This document shows, piece by piece, positions 36,011 to 44,718 of a stretch of DNA of 64,000 nt. The position numbers and the translations under genes are program-made. The stretch is from positions 59,450 to 123,449 of the forward strand of contig NZ_JARVRF010000032.1 in NCBI RefSeq assembly GCF_030209835.1. Reading direction: 5' to 3'. Origin of the DNA: Arthrobacter sp. efr-133-R2A-120. Its GTDB lineage: Bacteria > Actinomycetota > Actinomycetes > Actinomycetales > Micrococcaceae. The notes under the pieces were generated by a model that saw only the letters and a list, made by a program, of their open reading frames with translations, did not search any database and was not told the DNA's origin. Position 1 is the first letter of the stretch. Every line of letters starts with the position of its first letter.

Positions 36011-36547
36011 TTAGCTGAATTCAGCGATCAACTCGACCTCAACGGGAGAGTCGAGCGGAAGGACCGCAACGCCGACGGCGGAACGCGCGTGCTGCCCTTT
36101 GTCGCCGAAGACACGCCCGAGAAGCTCGGATGCACCATTGATTACACCGGGCTGGCCGGTGAAGGAGGTATCGGAGGCCACGAAGCCGACCACCTTCACG
36201 ATGCGCGTAATGCGGTCGAGGTCTCCGATGACGCTCTTGACGGCAGCCAAGGCATTGACCGCACAGACGGCTGCATACATCTGCGCGTCTTCCGGAGACA
36301 CGGTGGGCTCATCCGAAAGGCCTTCTTCACCGCTGGAGACTTTGCCCGTAGCTTCGAGTTTGCCGTTAATAAAGGGCAGCTGTCCGGAGGTGTACACGTG
36401 GTTGCCGGAGACGATGGCCGGAACGTAGGCGGCAACCGGAGCGGCAACAGCCGGCAGGGTCAGTCCCAGTTCGGCAAGGCGCTGCTCGACGGCGGATGCC
36501 GGAGCTGTGGAATCCGCGCCAACGGTGGCTTCTGCGGGGGTTGTCAT
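36011..36547 (-). CDS. RidA family protein (enamine/imine deaminase superfamily)
   Basis: A 178-residue protein. The RidA fold is clear: YVPAIVSGNHVYTSGQLPFINGKL and a C-terminal VGVAVLPLDSPVEVELIAEF. RidA proper uses an Arg in the last strand region (R105 in 'ARA'); here the equivalent segment reads HARSAVGVAVLP, so Arg is retained. It is longer than classical RidA (about 130) owing to an Ala-rich N-terminus, as in the Rv3678c group. I chose ATG 36547 since GAGGGAGAAG lies upstream. It forms a small operon with the DUF4177 gene. Confidence 0.88.
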   Translation of the reverse strand: MTTPAEATVGADSTAPASAVEQRLAELGLTLPAVAAPVAAYVPAIVSGNHVYTSGQLPFINGKLEATGKVSSGEEGLSDEPTVSPEDAQMYAAVCAVNALAAVKSVIGDLDRITRIVKVVGFVASDTSFTGQPGVINGASELLGRVFGDKGQHARSAVGVAVLPLDSPVEVELIAEFS

Positions 36548-36549
36548 TG

Positions 36550-36705
36550 TTACTGCTTCTCCCTCTTCAAGTATGCAACAAGTCCGTTTCCATCGGGTCC
36601 GGGAACAACCTGGACAAGCTCCCAGCCGTCCTCTCCCCACTGGTCCAGGATCTGCTTTGTGGCGTGAATGATGAGCGGAATCGTCGCGTACTCCCATTTG
36701 GTCAT
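36550..36705 (-). CDS. DUF4177 small protein
   Basis: A 51-residue protein beginning MTKWEYATIPL, with the conserved ILDQWGEDGWELVQV core of DUF4177. Function unknown. It ends 3 bases before the ridA start and is divergent from the PBP gene, leaving a 37-base shared promoter region. The small size and ATG 36705 agree with the family; a longer frame upstream is antisense to the PBP gene. Confidence 0.85.
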   Translation of the reverse strand: MTKWEYATIPLIIHATKQILDQWGEDGWELVQVVPGPDGNGLVAYLKREKQ

Positions 36706-36742
36706 GAAAGAAAGACTAGCCCTTGCCGGTAAAGTGGAGAAC

Positions 36743-39013
36743 ATGGTGACTCGTAGGAACCCTCTATTCGACACTGCCACCACTCTTGGAAAGATCCTCG
36801 GATTCCTTGGTGTGAGCGCTATTTGTGGTGTCCTGGTGGCGGGCTTGCTCGTCCCCGCGGCCGCCGTTTCAGGCAGTGCGGCGAGTGGGTCCATTCAGTT
36901 CTTCGACACGCTGCCGGCGGAGCTTCAGGTGAACCCGCCCAGCCAGGCGACCACCATCCTGGCGGCGGACGGTAGCCAGATAGCCTCGATCTACTCCGAG
37001 AACCGCACGCGGGTCACGCTCGACCAGATGAGTCCTTTCATCAAGGACGCGATCGTCTCGGTCGAAGACAGCCGCTTCTATGAGCACGGCGGCATCGACG
37101 CCACCGGCATCATGCGGGCGATCGTCAGCACGGCTCGCGGCCAAAAGCAGGGTGCTTCCACCATCACCCAGCAGTACGTGAACAACGTCATCAACGAGTC
37201 GCTCGTGTCCCAGGGCCAGTCGGCCGACGTCAAGCTCAATGGCGTCAACAAAGGCGTCGGCGACAAACTTCGGGAAATGAAGCTGGCCATCGCGCTGGAG
37301 AAGAAGTTCTCCAAGCAGCAGATCCTTGAGGGTTACCTCAACATCGTCTTCTTCAACAAGGACGCCTACGGCATCGAGGCCGCCTCAAGGCTCTTCTTCA
37401 GCACAAGCGCCAAGGACCTCACGTTGCCGCAGGCTGCCTTGCTGGCCGGCGTCGTCAACAGCCCGTCCTACTACGATCCGGTCACCAACCCGGACCACGC
37501 GAAGCAGCGTCGCGACCTGGTGCTCGGCCTCATGCTGGACCAGGGAAAGATCAAGAAGGCTGACTACGACGCCGCCATCGCGACGCCGGTCACCACCAAG
37601 GTCACGCAGCCTCGCCAAGGTTGCCCTTACTCCCCCACCGCTGCGTATTTCTGCGACTACGTGCTGCATTTGCTCTACAACAACCCGGCCTACGGCGCGA
37701 CGCTCGACGACCGCGTGAACCGCGTCTCCCGGGGCGGCCTGACCATCCAAACCACTCTGGACCCCAAGGCACAAGCCGTGGCCCAAACCCAGGTTGACGC
37801 TTCCGCTGGCGCCAATCCGGACAAATGGGGCGCTTCCTTGGTGTCGGTCCAGCCTGGCAGCGGCAAGATCATCTCGATGGCACAAAACACCGTCTGGTTT
37901 CCCACCGCGGGGAAGTTCGATCAGACACAGAACTTCAACGTCGACAAACTCGACGCCAACGGCAATGACCTCAACGGCCTAGGCGGCTTCCAGCCCGGTT
38001 CCACCATGAAGCCCTTCACCTTTGCCGAATGGTTGAACGAGGGCAAGTCCATGAACACCGTGCTGGACGGTACCGTCCGGCGTTATTCGCCGAACTTCCC
38101 CTGGAAGAACACGTGCCCGACACCTGAAGACGGTTTCTACGACAGCACCGTGGCGGGCAGCTTCGACCTTCAGAACGCCGAAGGCGGTTACTACAAGCCC
38201 ATGACGGTGGTCGATGGTTTGGCCAACTCCATCAACACCATGACCTTTGCCACGGCCGCACGGGTTGATCTGTGCGGCATCCAGAAGATCGTCGATGCTG
38301 TTGGCATCCACGGTGGCCTCCCCAATTCAACTACCGGCGACCCGAATCCCAAGATTCCCATGACCCGTTTGTCCAACCTGATTGGCGCCACGCAGACTTC
38401 GCCGCTCACCATGGCCAGTGCCTTCGCCACCTTTGCGAACAACGGCACATACTGCGAGCCGATCGCCATCACTTCGGTGACCGACCAGACGGGCGCCAAA
38501 CTTCCGGCCCAATCCACGAGCTGCAGAAGTGCGGTCACCCCTGAGGTCGCTCACGGCGTTGCTTATGCGATGCAAGAGGTTCTGAACAAGGGTTCCGGCT
38601 CGCTGATCCAGCCGCGTATCTCTACAAAGACCACGTTCCCCATCGCGGCCAAGACCGGAACCAACGACGTCAACAGCTCAACGTGGGTTGCCGGTTACAC
38701 CTCCGGCCTCGCGACAGCCACCTGGTTTGGCGATCCGCTGGGCAACCAGCAACGGCCAGGCCAAAATGTGACGATCAATGGAAAGTTCTACCAAGGCATT
38801 GACGGTTACATGATCGCCGGGCCGCAGTTCTCCAACTACATGACCCAGATTGCACCTGCCTACGGCACCAACCCGTTCCCGGCCCCGCCCTCGAACCTCC
38901 TCGACCCGCCGGGGTACAAGACTTCGACTCCGAGCAACAACGCTCCGAGCAACACGACTCCGAGTACCCAGCCGAGCAGCAACGGGAACGGCAATGGAAA
39001 AAAGAATGGCTAG
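36743..39013 (+). CDS. bifunctional penicillin-binding protein (transglycosylase/transpeptidase, PonA2 type)
   Basis: A 756-residue class A PBP that polymerises and cross-links peptidoglycan. One N-terminal TM helix (residues 14-40) precedes the GT51 domain with catalytic Glu108 (SVEDSRFYEHGGID) and GASTITQQYVNN. The transpeptidase has Ser420 (PGSTMKPF), an SxN motif (SIN) and KTG at Lys637. The end is a Ser/Thr/Pro/Asn-rich tail. No PASTA domain is visible. GTGGAGA precedes ATG 36743. Position next to ridA and a metallophosphoesterase matches ponA2 (Rv3682) order in M. tuberculosis. Confidence 0.94.
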   Translation: MVTRRNPLFDTATTLGKILGFLGVSAICGVLVAGLLVPAAAVSGSAASGSIQFFDTLPAELQVNPPSQATTILAADGSQIASIYSENRTRVTLDQMSPFIKDAIVSVEDSRFYEHGGIDATGIMRAIVSTARGQKQGASTITQQYVNNVINESLVSQGQSADVKLNGVNKGVGDKLREMKLAIALEKKFSKQQILEGYLNIVFFNKDAYGIEAASRLFFSTSAKDLTLPQAALLAGVVNSPSYYDPVTNPDHAKQRRDLVLGLMLDQGKIKKADYDAAIATPVTTKVTQPRQGCPYSPTAAYFCDYVLHLLYNNPAYGATLDDRVNRVSRGGLTIQTTLDPKAQAVAQTQVDASAGANPDKWGASLVSVQPGSGKIISMAQNTVWFPTAGKFDQTQNFNVDKLDANGNDLNGLGGFQPGSTMKPFTFAEWLNEGKSMNTVLDGTVRRYSPNFPWKNTCPTPEDGFYDSTVAGSFDLQNAEGGYYKPMTVVDGLANSINTMTFATAARVDLCGIQKIVDAVGIHGGLPNSTTGDPNPKIPMTRLSNLIGATQTSPLTMASAFATFANNGTYCEPIAITSVTDQTGAKLPAQSTSCRSAVTPEVAHGVAYAMQEVLNKGSGSLIQPRISTKTTFPIAAKTGTNDVNSSTWVAGYTSGLATATWFGDPLGNQQRPGQNVTINGKFYQGIDGYMIAGPQFSNYMTQIAPAYGTNPFPAPPSNLLDPPGYKTSTPSNNAPSNTTPSTQPSSNGNGNGKKNG

Positions 39014-39968
39014 CGGCTCCAAGCCCATCATTGAATCGCTGGCAAGCCGCGTCCGAAGGATCGGACGCGGCTTTGCCGTAGCTGCAGGAGCGGGCGCAAC
39101 CGCTGGTGTTGCGGGCCTCGCTTATGGCCTCTGGGAGAAGAACCAGTTCGTACTCCGCGAGGAGACCCTTCCCATCCTCCCGGCAGGCTCGTCTCCCCTC
39201 CGGGTTCTGCACATAAGCGACATCCATTTCGTACCGAGCCAACGCAAGAAGGCCGAATGGCTGCGTTCGCTCGCGACGCTTGAACCCGACCTCGTAGTGA
39301 ACACGGGTGACAACCTCAGCCACCCCCACGCCGTCGTGCCGCTGCTGGATGCACTGCGGCCGCTATTGAAGTTCCCGGGCGTCTTTGTTCCGGGCTCCAA
39401 CGACTACTACGCCCCGCGGTTCAAGAACCCGGCCGCGTATTTCCTCGGCCCGTCACGCCTCAGTGACAATCCCCTCGAGCTTGACTGGCCACGCCTTCGT
39501 TCAGGTTTCGGGATGTCCGGCTGGATCGACCTCACCAACAGGCATCAGTCCCTGCCCATCAACGGGATCCGCTTCGATTTCTCCGGAGTGGACGATCCCC
39601 ATCTGAATCGGGAGCGCTACGCCGGCTGGCCACGCGGTACCGCCGGACAGGACTCCCGCCCGCATCTGCGCGTTGCAGTGATCCACGCCCCCTACCAACG
39701 GGTCCTTGACCATTTCACGAACGACTCAGCAGACCTCATCCTCGCTGGCCACACCCACGGCGGCCAGATCTGCATCCCCGGCTACGGCGCCTTGGTTGCC
39801 AATTGCGATCTCCCCACGTGGCGCGCCAAGGGCCTAAATGATTGGGAAAACAACGGACGCACGACGCCGGTCAACGTCTCAGGCGGCATCGGCACCTCAC
39901 GCTTCGCTCCGGTCCGGATCGCGTGCAAGCCCGAAGCCGTATTGCTGACACTGACAGCGCGCCAATAG
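39006..39968 (+). CDS. membrane-anchored metallophosphoesterase (YkuE/Rv3683 type)
   Basis: A 320-residue calcineurin-like phosphoesterase. One N-terminal TM segment (residues about 20-43) precedes the catalytic motifs: SDIHF (D-x-H), GDNLSHP, GSNDYY (GNH/D variant), and GHTHGGQ. Proteins of this kind act on lipid-linked or peptidoglycan-pathway pyrophosphates or phospholipids, but the substrate is not known here. The ATG overlaps the PBP stop by 8 bases, so the two are translated together. ATG 38994 is an alternative start. Confidence 0.88.
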   Translation: MASGSKPIIESLASRVRRIGRGFAVAAGAGATAGVAGLAYGLWEKNQFVLREETLPILPAGSSPLRVLHISDIHFVPSQRKKAEWLRSLATLEPDLVVNTGDNLSHPHAVVPLLDALRPLLKFPGVFVPGSNDYYAPRFKNPAAYFLGPSRLSDNPLELDWPRLRSGFGMSGWIDLTNRHQSLPINGIRFDFSGVDDPHLNRERYAGWPRGTAGQDSRPHLRVAVIHAPYQRVLDHFTNDSADLILAGHTHGGQICIPGYGALVANCDLPTWRAKGLNDWENNGRTTPVNVSGGIGTSRFAPVRIACKPEAVLLTLTARQ

Positions 39969-40135
39969 CCAACACCACCACGGAGCATGCGCATCCCGCC
40001 GCACCAAGAATGGGCATAACAGCGTTATGTCCATCCTTGGCTACCAAAGCTGGGCATGTCCGGGGAGGGGTAGTTCCGAATACCTCGTATCACGCAACGC
40101 AATGGTGCTGGGAATCCCGTTACGCGATGGCATAG

Positions 40136-40158
40136 GGTAGTTGCTATAGGAAACTACC
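40136..40158. promoter_or_regulatory. MarR-type operator-like palindrome before the ABC exporter genes
   Basis: GGTAGTT (40136-40142) and AACTACC (40152-40158) are inverted around GCTATAGGA, giving TAGTTGC-TATAG-GAAACTA, which resembles operators of MarR-family regulators (TTGC-N5-GCAA). It lies about 60 bases before the exporter start. No MarR gene is in the window, so the regulator would be encoded elsewhere. Confidence 0.5.
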
Positions 40159-40216
40159 TCCGTGCGTCGCGCCGGGCAGGCGCGGAACGCCGGGACAAAG
40201 CTGTTGAGAAGCGGGC

Positions 40217-42046
40217 ATGGCCAAACAGACTTCATTCTTCACCTCCGTCAAACGTCTCTATCCGCACGTCAAACCGATCCTTCCCCGGCTTTTCATGGGG
40301 CTGGTCAGCGCTTTGCTGGCCAGCATCATGGCGCTTGCCATCCCACAGGTGCTGCGGGTCCTGATCAACGGCTCCCTCCACCCTGGCGGCCCCACCAACG
40401 CTGTCTGGATTGCCGCCGCCGTGGTCCTGGCACTCGGTATCGCAGAAGCCGGGCTCGTGGCGCTTCGGCGCCAGTTCGTCATCAACCCCGCAACCACGGT
40501 GGAATCGAGGATGCGGGTGTCCCTCTATGGGCATCTGCAGGACCTCACCGTTTCCTTCCATGACCGTTGGGGTTCGGGGCAGCTCCTGTCCCGCGCGATG
40601 ACGGACTTGAACTTCCTGAGGCGTTGGATGGCATTCGGCGCGATCATGCTGGTGGTGACCACCTTGACCGTGGTGATCGGCGTCGTGGTTATGTTCGCGA
40701 TGAGCTGGCAGCTGGCTTTGATCTTCCTGGCCGCCGCGGTGCCCATCATGGTCTATTCCTTCCGTTTCCGCCGCCGCTTCAGCCTGGTGACCCGGCTCAG
40801 CCAGGACCAGGCCGGCGACCTCGCCACCACGGTTGAGGAGTCCGTTCACGGCATCCGCGTGCTCAAGGCGTTCGGCCGCAGCCGCGAAGCGCTGGAGAAC
40901 TTCAATGAACAGGCAGAGGAGCTGAGGCAGACCGAGATCGCCAAGGCCAAGCACCAAGCCACCTTCACGCTTGTGGTGACACTGCTGCCCGAACTGGCGC
41001 TCGGCGTCGGGCTCGTGGCGGGCGTCCTGCTCGTCTCCGCCGGCCAACTCAGCATCGGTTCCCTCGTTGCGTTCTTCGGCACCGCAGCGGTTGTGGCGGC
41101 ACCGGTGGAATTCTCGGGGACCCTCCTGGCCATGGCATTGACCGCCAAGACCGCCCTCGATCGCCATTTCGAGGTCATGGACACTCCCAACACCATCACC
41201 AGTCCGGCGAACCCCAGGACACCCAAGGAACTGCGCGGGGCCTTGAGCTTCAAGGCCGCCGGTTTCGGTTTCGACGACGGCGCCCGGCTCCTGAGCGACA
41301 TCACCCTGGACATCAGGCCTGGCGAAACCATGGCCTTGGTCGGCATTACCGGCAGCGGAAAGAGCGCCTTGCTCCAGCTGGTCCCCCGGCTCTACGACGT
41401 GAGCGAAGGATCCGTGACTATCGACGGCGTGGACATTCGCGACTTCAGCGTCGAGCAGCTGAGGACGGTCGTGGCGGTCGCCTTCGAGGACACCACCCTG
41501 TTCTCCAGCTCGGTCCGGGACAACGTGCTGCTCGGCGCTCCCGACACGTCCGAGGAAGCCCTTGAGGAAGCGCTCGACGTCGCGCAGGCGCACTTCGCGT
41601 ATTCGTTGCCCGACGGCGTCGGGACCCTCATCGGCGAGGAAGGCCTGAGTCTTTCCGGCGGCCAGCGGCAGAGGATCGCCCTGGCCCGGGCCATCGCCGC
41701 CAAGCCCAAGGTCCTCGTGCTGGATGATCCGCTATCGGCCCTGGACGTGAACACGGAGGAACTCGTCGAAGCCAGGCTCCGCGAAGTCCTCCGCGACACC
41801 ACCACGCTCATCGTCGCGCACAGGCCCTCCACCGTGGCCCTGGCCGACCGCGTGGCGCTACTCGAAAACGGAAGCATCACCGCCGTCGGAACCCATACGG
41901 AACTGTTGGCCAACAACGCACACTACCGCTACGTGATCGCGAGCCTCGACGCCGGTCCGAAGGACCTCGACCTCGAACTCGATGAACTAGAGCACGAGCT
42001 GGATTCGGAACAGCACATGGACCAAGCCGGGGAGGGCCGCCGATGA
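40217..42046 (+). CDS. ABC exporter half-transporter A (degenerate NBD)
   Basis: A 609-residue type IV exporter: six TM helices (residues about 15-320), then the nucleotide-binding domain. Walker [10 protein letters not shown] (from Gly376), signature LSGGQ (479-483), Walker [12 protein letters not shown]. At the catalytic position Asp504 replaces Glu, and the Q-loop reads AFEDTTLF with Glu instead of Gln. This is the pattern of the non-hydrolytic site in heterodimeric exporters such as TM287/288. It overlaps the next gene by 4 bases. Substrate unknown; drug or lipid export is typical. Confidence 0.92.
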   Translation: MAKQTSFFTSVKRLYPHVKPILPRLFMGLVSALLASIMALAIPQVLRVLINGSLHPGGPTNAVWIAAAVVLALGIAEAGLVALRRQFVINPATTVESRMRVSLYGHLQDLTVSFHDRWGSGQLLSRAMTDLNFLRRWMAFGAIMLVVTTLTVVIGVVVMFAMSWQLALIFLAAAVPIMVYSFRFRRRFSLVTRLSQDQAGDLATTVEESVHGIRVLKAFGRSREALENFNEQAEELRQTEIAKAKHQATFTLVVTLLPELALGVGLVAGVLLVSAGQLSIGSLVAFFGTAAVVAAPVEFSGTLLAMALTAKTALDRHFEVMDTPNTITSPANPRTPKELRGALSFKAAGFGFDDGARLLSDITLDIRPGETMALVGITGSGKSALLQLVPRLYDVSEGSVTIDGVDIRDFSVEQLRTVVAVAFEDTTLFSSSVRDNVLLGAPDTSEEALEEALDVAQAHFAYSLPDGVGTLIGEEGLSLSGGQRQRIALARAIAAKPKVLVLDDPLSALDVNTEELVEARLREVLRDTTTLIVAHRPSTVALADRVALLENGSITAVGTHTELLANNAHYRYVIASLDAGPKDLDLELDELEHELDSEQHMDQAGEGRR

Positions 42047-43860
42047 GCACGTTCGGTACCGCCAATGAAGACAACGCCCACCTGAGCCGCAGCGACAGCA
42101 AAGCAGTACGACGGCGGTCGGTCGCCTTGCTGGGATCGCTCATCCGCCCGGTGCGGTTGCGGTTCTGGCTGACGCTCGGCATGGTGGTTCTTTCCCAAGC
42201 AACCCGGGTGGCGGGGCCGGCGATCATCGCTTTCGGCATCGACCACGCGCTTCCCTCGCTGCTCGCCGGGAACAACATGCCGGTGGTCCTGGCAGGCGTC
42301 CTGTATCTGACGGCGGCCGTCGCAACGGCGGTTTTGACGGCACTCTACGTCACATCCACGGCGAAGCTGAGCCAATCCATGCTCCTGGACCTGCGGCTCC
42401 GGGTCTTCCGGCACACCCAGCGGCTTAGTTTGGAGTTCCACGAGAAGTACACCTCGGGCCGGATCATCGCGCGCCAGACCTCGGACCTTGAGGCGCTGCG
42501 TGAACTCCTCGATTCGGGCGTCAGCTCGCTGGCATCCGGGATCCTGTTCATGCTCTTCACGGCATGTACCGTATTTGCGCTCGACTGGCGCAGCGGACTC
42601 CTCATGCTCGCCACGGGTGTGCCCGCCTACTTCCTTGCCCGCTGGTACCAGAAGCACTCGCAGATCGCCTTCCGCGAATCGCGGGTAGTATCGGCGAGGC
42701 TGATTGTGCACTTCGTGGAGACCATGACCGGCATCCGGGCCATCAAGGCCTTCCGCAAGGAGCCGGAGAACGCCCAGCGCTACGCCGAACTCTCCGAGGA
42801 CTACCGCAAGGTCACGGTTCGCTCCATCAACCTCAACGGCGTCTTCCAACCGGGCTTGGTCCTGATCGGCAACGTGTGCGTGGCAGTGGTCCTGCTGTTC
42901 GGCGGCTTCCGGGTGCTCTCCGGCGACCTGGCGGTGGGTGTGCTCCTGGCACTGATCCTTTCCACAAAGCGCTTCTTCCAGCCAGTGGACCAGATGGCCA
43001 TGTTCTACAACTCCTTCCAGAGCGCCCAGGCTGCGCTCGAGAAGGTCTCCGGCCTGCTCGAAGAAGTTCCGACCGTCCGGCCGCCCAAGAACCCCGTACC
43101 CTTGCCCCATGCCCGCGGCGAAATCGACTTCCGTGGCGTCGAGTTCGGCTACGGCAACGGCAAGGTGGTTGTCCCTAAGCTGGACCTTCACATTCCCGCA
43201 GGACAGACCATAGCGCTCGTCGGACAGACCGGCGCCGGCAAATCGACCTTCGCCAAGCTGATCGCCCGCTTCTACGACGTCACCGAAGGATCCTTGACCC
43301 TCGACGGCGTCGACCTCCGGGAGCTCTCGACGGCGGACCTGCGACGCGCCGTCGTGATGGTCACCCAGGAAGCCTTCCTCTTCAGCGGCTCGGTGGCGGA
43401 CAACATCGCCTTGGGGCGGCCTGAGGCTACCCGCGCCGAGATTGAAGAAGCTGCCCGGGCAGTGGGGGCACACGACTTCATCTCCGCCTTGCCTGACGGC
43501 TACGATACCGACGTTAACAAGCGCGGCGGCCGGGTCTCCGCCGGGCAACGGCAATTGATCGGCTTTGCCCGGGCGTTCATTGCCGCCCCCGCGGTACTCA
43601 TCCTGGACGAGGCGACGTCGTCCTTGGACATTCCTTCCGAACGGCTCGTGCAGGCCGGTCTCAGCAGCCTGCTGTCCGGAACGGACTCCGAGCGCACCGC
43701 GATCATCATCGCCCACCGGCTCTCTACGGTGGAGACCGCCGACCGGGTGTTGGTGGTGCACGAGGGACGCATCGTGGAAGATGGCACGCCTGCCGAGCTC
43801 ATCGGCGGTGGAGGACGCTTCGCCCGCCTACACGGCGCTTGGAAGGACTCGCTGGTCTGA
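42043..43860 (+). CDS. ABC exporter half-transporter B (canonical Walker B, degenerate signature)
   Basis: A 605-residue partner of the preceding protein. Six TM helices, then Walker [10 protein letters not shown], Walker [12 protein letters not shown] with catalytic Glu523, a normal Q-loop ([10 protein letters not shown]) and an altered signature VSAGQ (498-502) instead of LSGGQ. Together with half A this gives one canonical site (A signature + B Walker) and one degenerate site (B signature + A Walker). The pair is the second half of a two-gene operon ending before tRNA-Pro. Confidence 0.93.
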   Translation: MSTFGTANEDNAHLSRSDSKAVRRRSVALLGSLIRPVRLRFWLTLGMVVLSQATRVAGPAIIAFGIDHALPSLLAGNNMPVVLAGVLYLTAAVATAVLTALYVTSTAKLSQSMLLDLRLRVFRHTQRLSLEFHEKYTSGRIIARQTSDLEALRELLDSGVSSLASGILFMLFTACTVFALDWRSGLLMLATGVPAYFLARWYQKHSQIAFRESRVVSARLIVHFVETMTGIRAIKAFRKEPENAQRYAELSEDYRKVTVRSINLNGVFQPGLVLIGNVCVAVVLLFGGFRVLSGDLAVGVLLALILSTKRFFQPVDQMAMFYNSFQSAQAALEKVSGLLEEVPTVRPPKNPVPLPHARGEIDFRGVEFGYGNGKVVVPKLDLHIPAGQTIALVGQTGAGKSTFAKLIARFYDVTEGSLTLDGVDLRELSTADLRRAVVMVTQEAFLFSGSVADNIALGRPEATRAEIEEAARAVGAHDFISALPDGYDTDVNKRGGRVSAGQRQLIGFARAFIAAPAVLILDEATSSLDIPSERLVQAGLSSLLSGTDSERTAIIIAHRLSTVETADRVLVVHEGRIVEDGTPAELIGGGGRFARLHGAWKDSLV

Positions 43861-43944
43861 GGCAGTTGCCCTCTGGGAGGCTTCCTTCGATTTCGCATCC
43901 GGGGAGGGATCGGCTATTCTTGAACAGTTGCTTTCGCAGCGGAT

Positions 43945-44021
<77 letters not shown>

Positions 44022-44022
44022 A

Positions 44023-44060
44023 AAAGTAGAAGGCCTTCCACTCGGAAGGCCTTCTACTTT
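44023..44060 (+). terminator. intrinsic terminator of tRNA-Pro
   Basis: AAAGTAGAAGGCCTTCC (44023-44039) pairs perfectly over 17 bp with GGAAGGCCTTCTACTTT (44044-44060); loop of 4 bases, T-rich end. Confidence 0.95.
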
Positions 44061-44211
44061 ATTTAACGAGCTTTTCCACGGTCGCCGAAATCGCGAGAAA
44101 CATTCCCCTGACCGGTTTTCCTCGCCCGGCCCAAGGTTTAGAGACAAGTGTTGTTAACAACCCCGACACAATGACTCCGGGGTATATCACGGGCCAGGCG
44201 GATCCTCGCGC

Positions 44212-44250
44212 AAAAGAAATCCCCGGTGTGTCGATTTCAGACAACCGGGG
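44212..44250 (-). terminator. intrinsic terminator of the repeat-peptide gene
   Basis: On the minus strand CCCCGGTTGTC pairs with GACACACCGGGG (one bulge) across 44250-44221, and ATTTCTTTT follows. It lies about 70 bases after the peptide gene stop. This supports real expression of that small gene. Confidence 0.75.
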
Positions 44251-44317
44251 ACTTCTTCACTTCATTTGAATTACCCGGCGGCTGCCGGGTTCGCCGGGAG
44301 CCGCCGTGGAGCCTCAG

Positions 44318-44581
44318 CTACACGGGATCGGGCCAGTTACCGATAGCCTGCGATACCCGCATGGGATCAGGCCAGTTACCGATGGCTTGGGAGACCACAC
44401 TCATCGGGTCGGGCCAGTTACCGATAGCCCGCGAAACCCTCATCGGGTCGGGCCAGTTACCAATGCTGAGCACCGTGCTGACGGTGTCTGCCACAGGGGC
44501 TGCGGAAACGACGGCTGGCGCCGCGGCGGAGAATGCAAGAGCGCCGGCCAAGGCCACTGCTGCAGCAATCTTCTTCAACAT
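44318..44581 (-). CDS. secreted precursor with four IGNWPDP repeats, putative multi-copy signal peptide precursor
   Basis: An 87-residue protein of no family known to me. Residues 1-27 are a clear Sec signal peptide (MLKK, then a hydrophobic core, then PAVVSA; cleavage likely after Ala27). Four near-identical octapeptides follow: IGNWPDPM at 40-47, 53-60 and 67-74, and IGNWPDPV at 80-87, which is the C-terminus. The spacers are RVSRA, SVVSQA and RVSQA, and VLS precedes the first copy, so each copy follows a small-x-small site like that cut by signal peptidase I. A strong GAGGAAAA precedes ATG 44581, and a terminator follows. It is divergent from an HTH-TPR regulator gene 137 bases away, the layout of RRNPP peptide-pheromone pairs. 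Alternative: a small cell-surface or antimicrobial peptide. Confidence 0.85.
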   Translation of the reverse strand: MLKKIAAAVALAGALAFSAAAPAVVSAAPVADTVSTVLSIGNWPDPMRVSRAIGNWPDPMSVVSQAIGNWPDPMRVSQAIGNWPDPV

Positions 44582-44632
44582 AATTTTTCCTCAATGCGAG
44601 TCGGATTCGTTACGGAAATTACGCGGTCCCTG

Positions 44633-44672
44633 TTGACATTCATTGTAAAATGTTTTCCACAGCGACTGTCAA
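44633..44672. promoter_or_regulatory. shared promoter/operator of the peptide gene and its regulator
   Basis: The AT-rich stretch contains TTGACA on the plus strand (44633-44638) and on the minus strand (44672-44667), facing each other. For the peptide gene (minus), TTGACA with TACAAT (44647-44642) at 19 bases is a fair promoter. ACATT-N8-AATGT (44636-44653) is a dyad overlapping both, and a natural operator. No good plus-strand -10 at standard spacing was found for the regulator. Confidence 0.55.
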
Positions 44673-44718
44673 GCTTTGGGGTAAAGACAGCGCAAAGACA
44701 AGCCTCTAGGAGGAACCT

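Noticed and set aside
41929..43761. 610-codon antisense frame over the second exporter gene
   Set aside because: Mirror of a well-defined ABC gene; low-complexity, no motif, no ribosome site.
44059..44244. 61-codon minus-strand frame after tRNA-Pro
   Set aside because: It spans terminator hairpins, lacks a ribosome site and family match.
44318..44465. Regular 39-42 base DNA repeats considered as a CRISPR array
   Set aside because: They are in frame, encode the IGNWPDP motif, have spacers that are similar to each other, and no cas gene is near.
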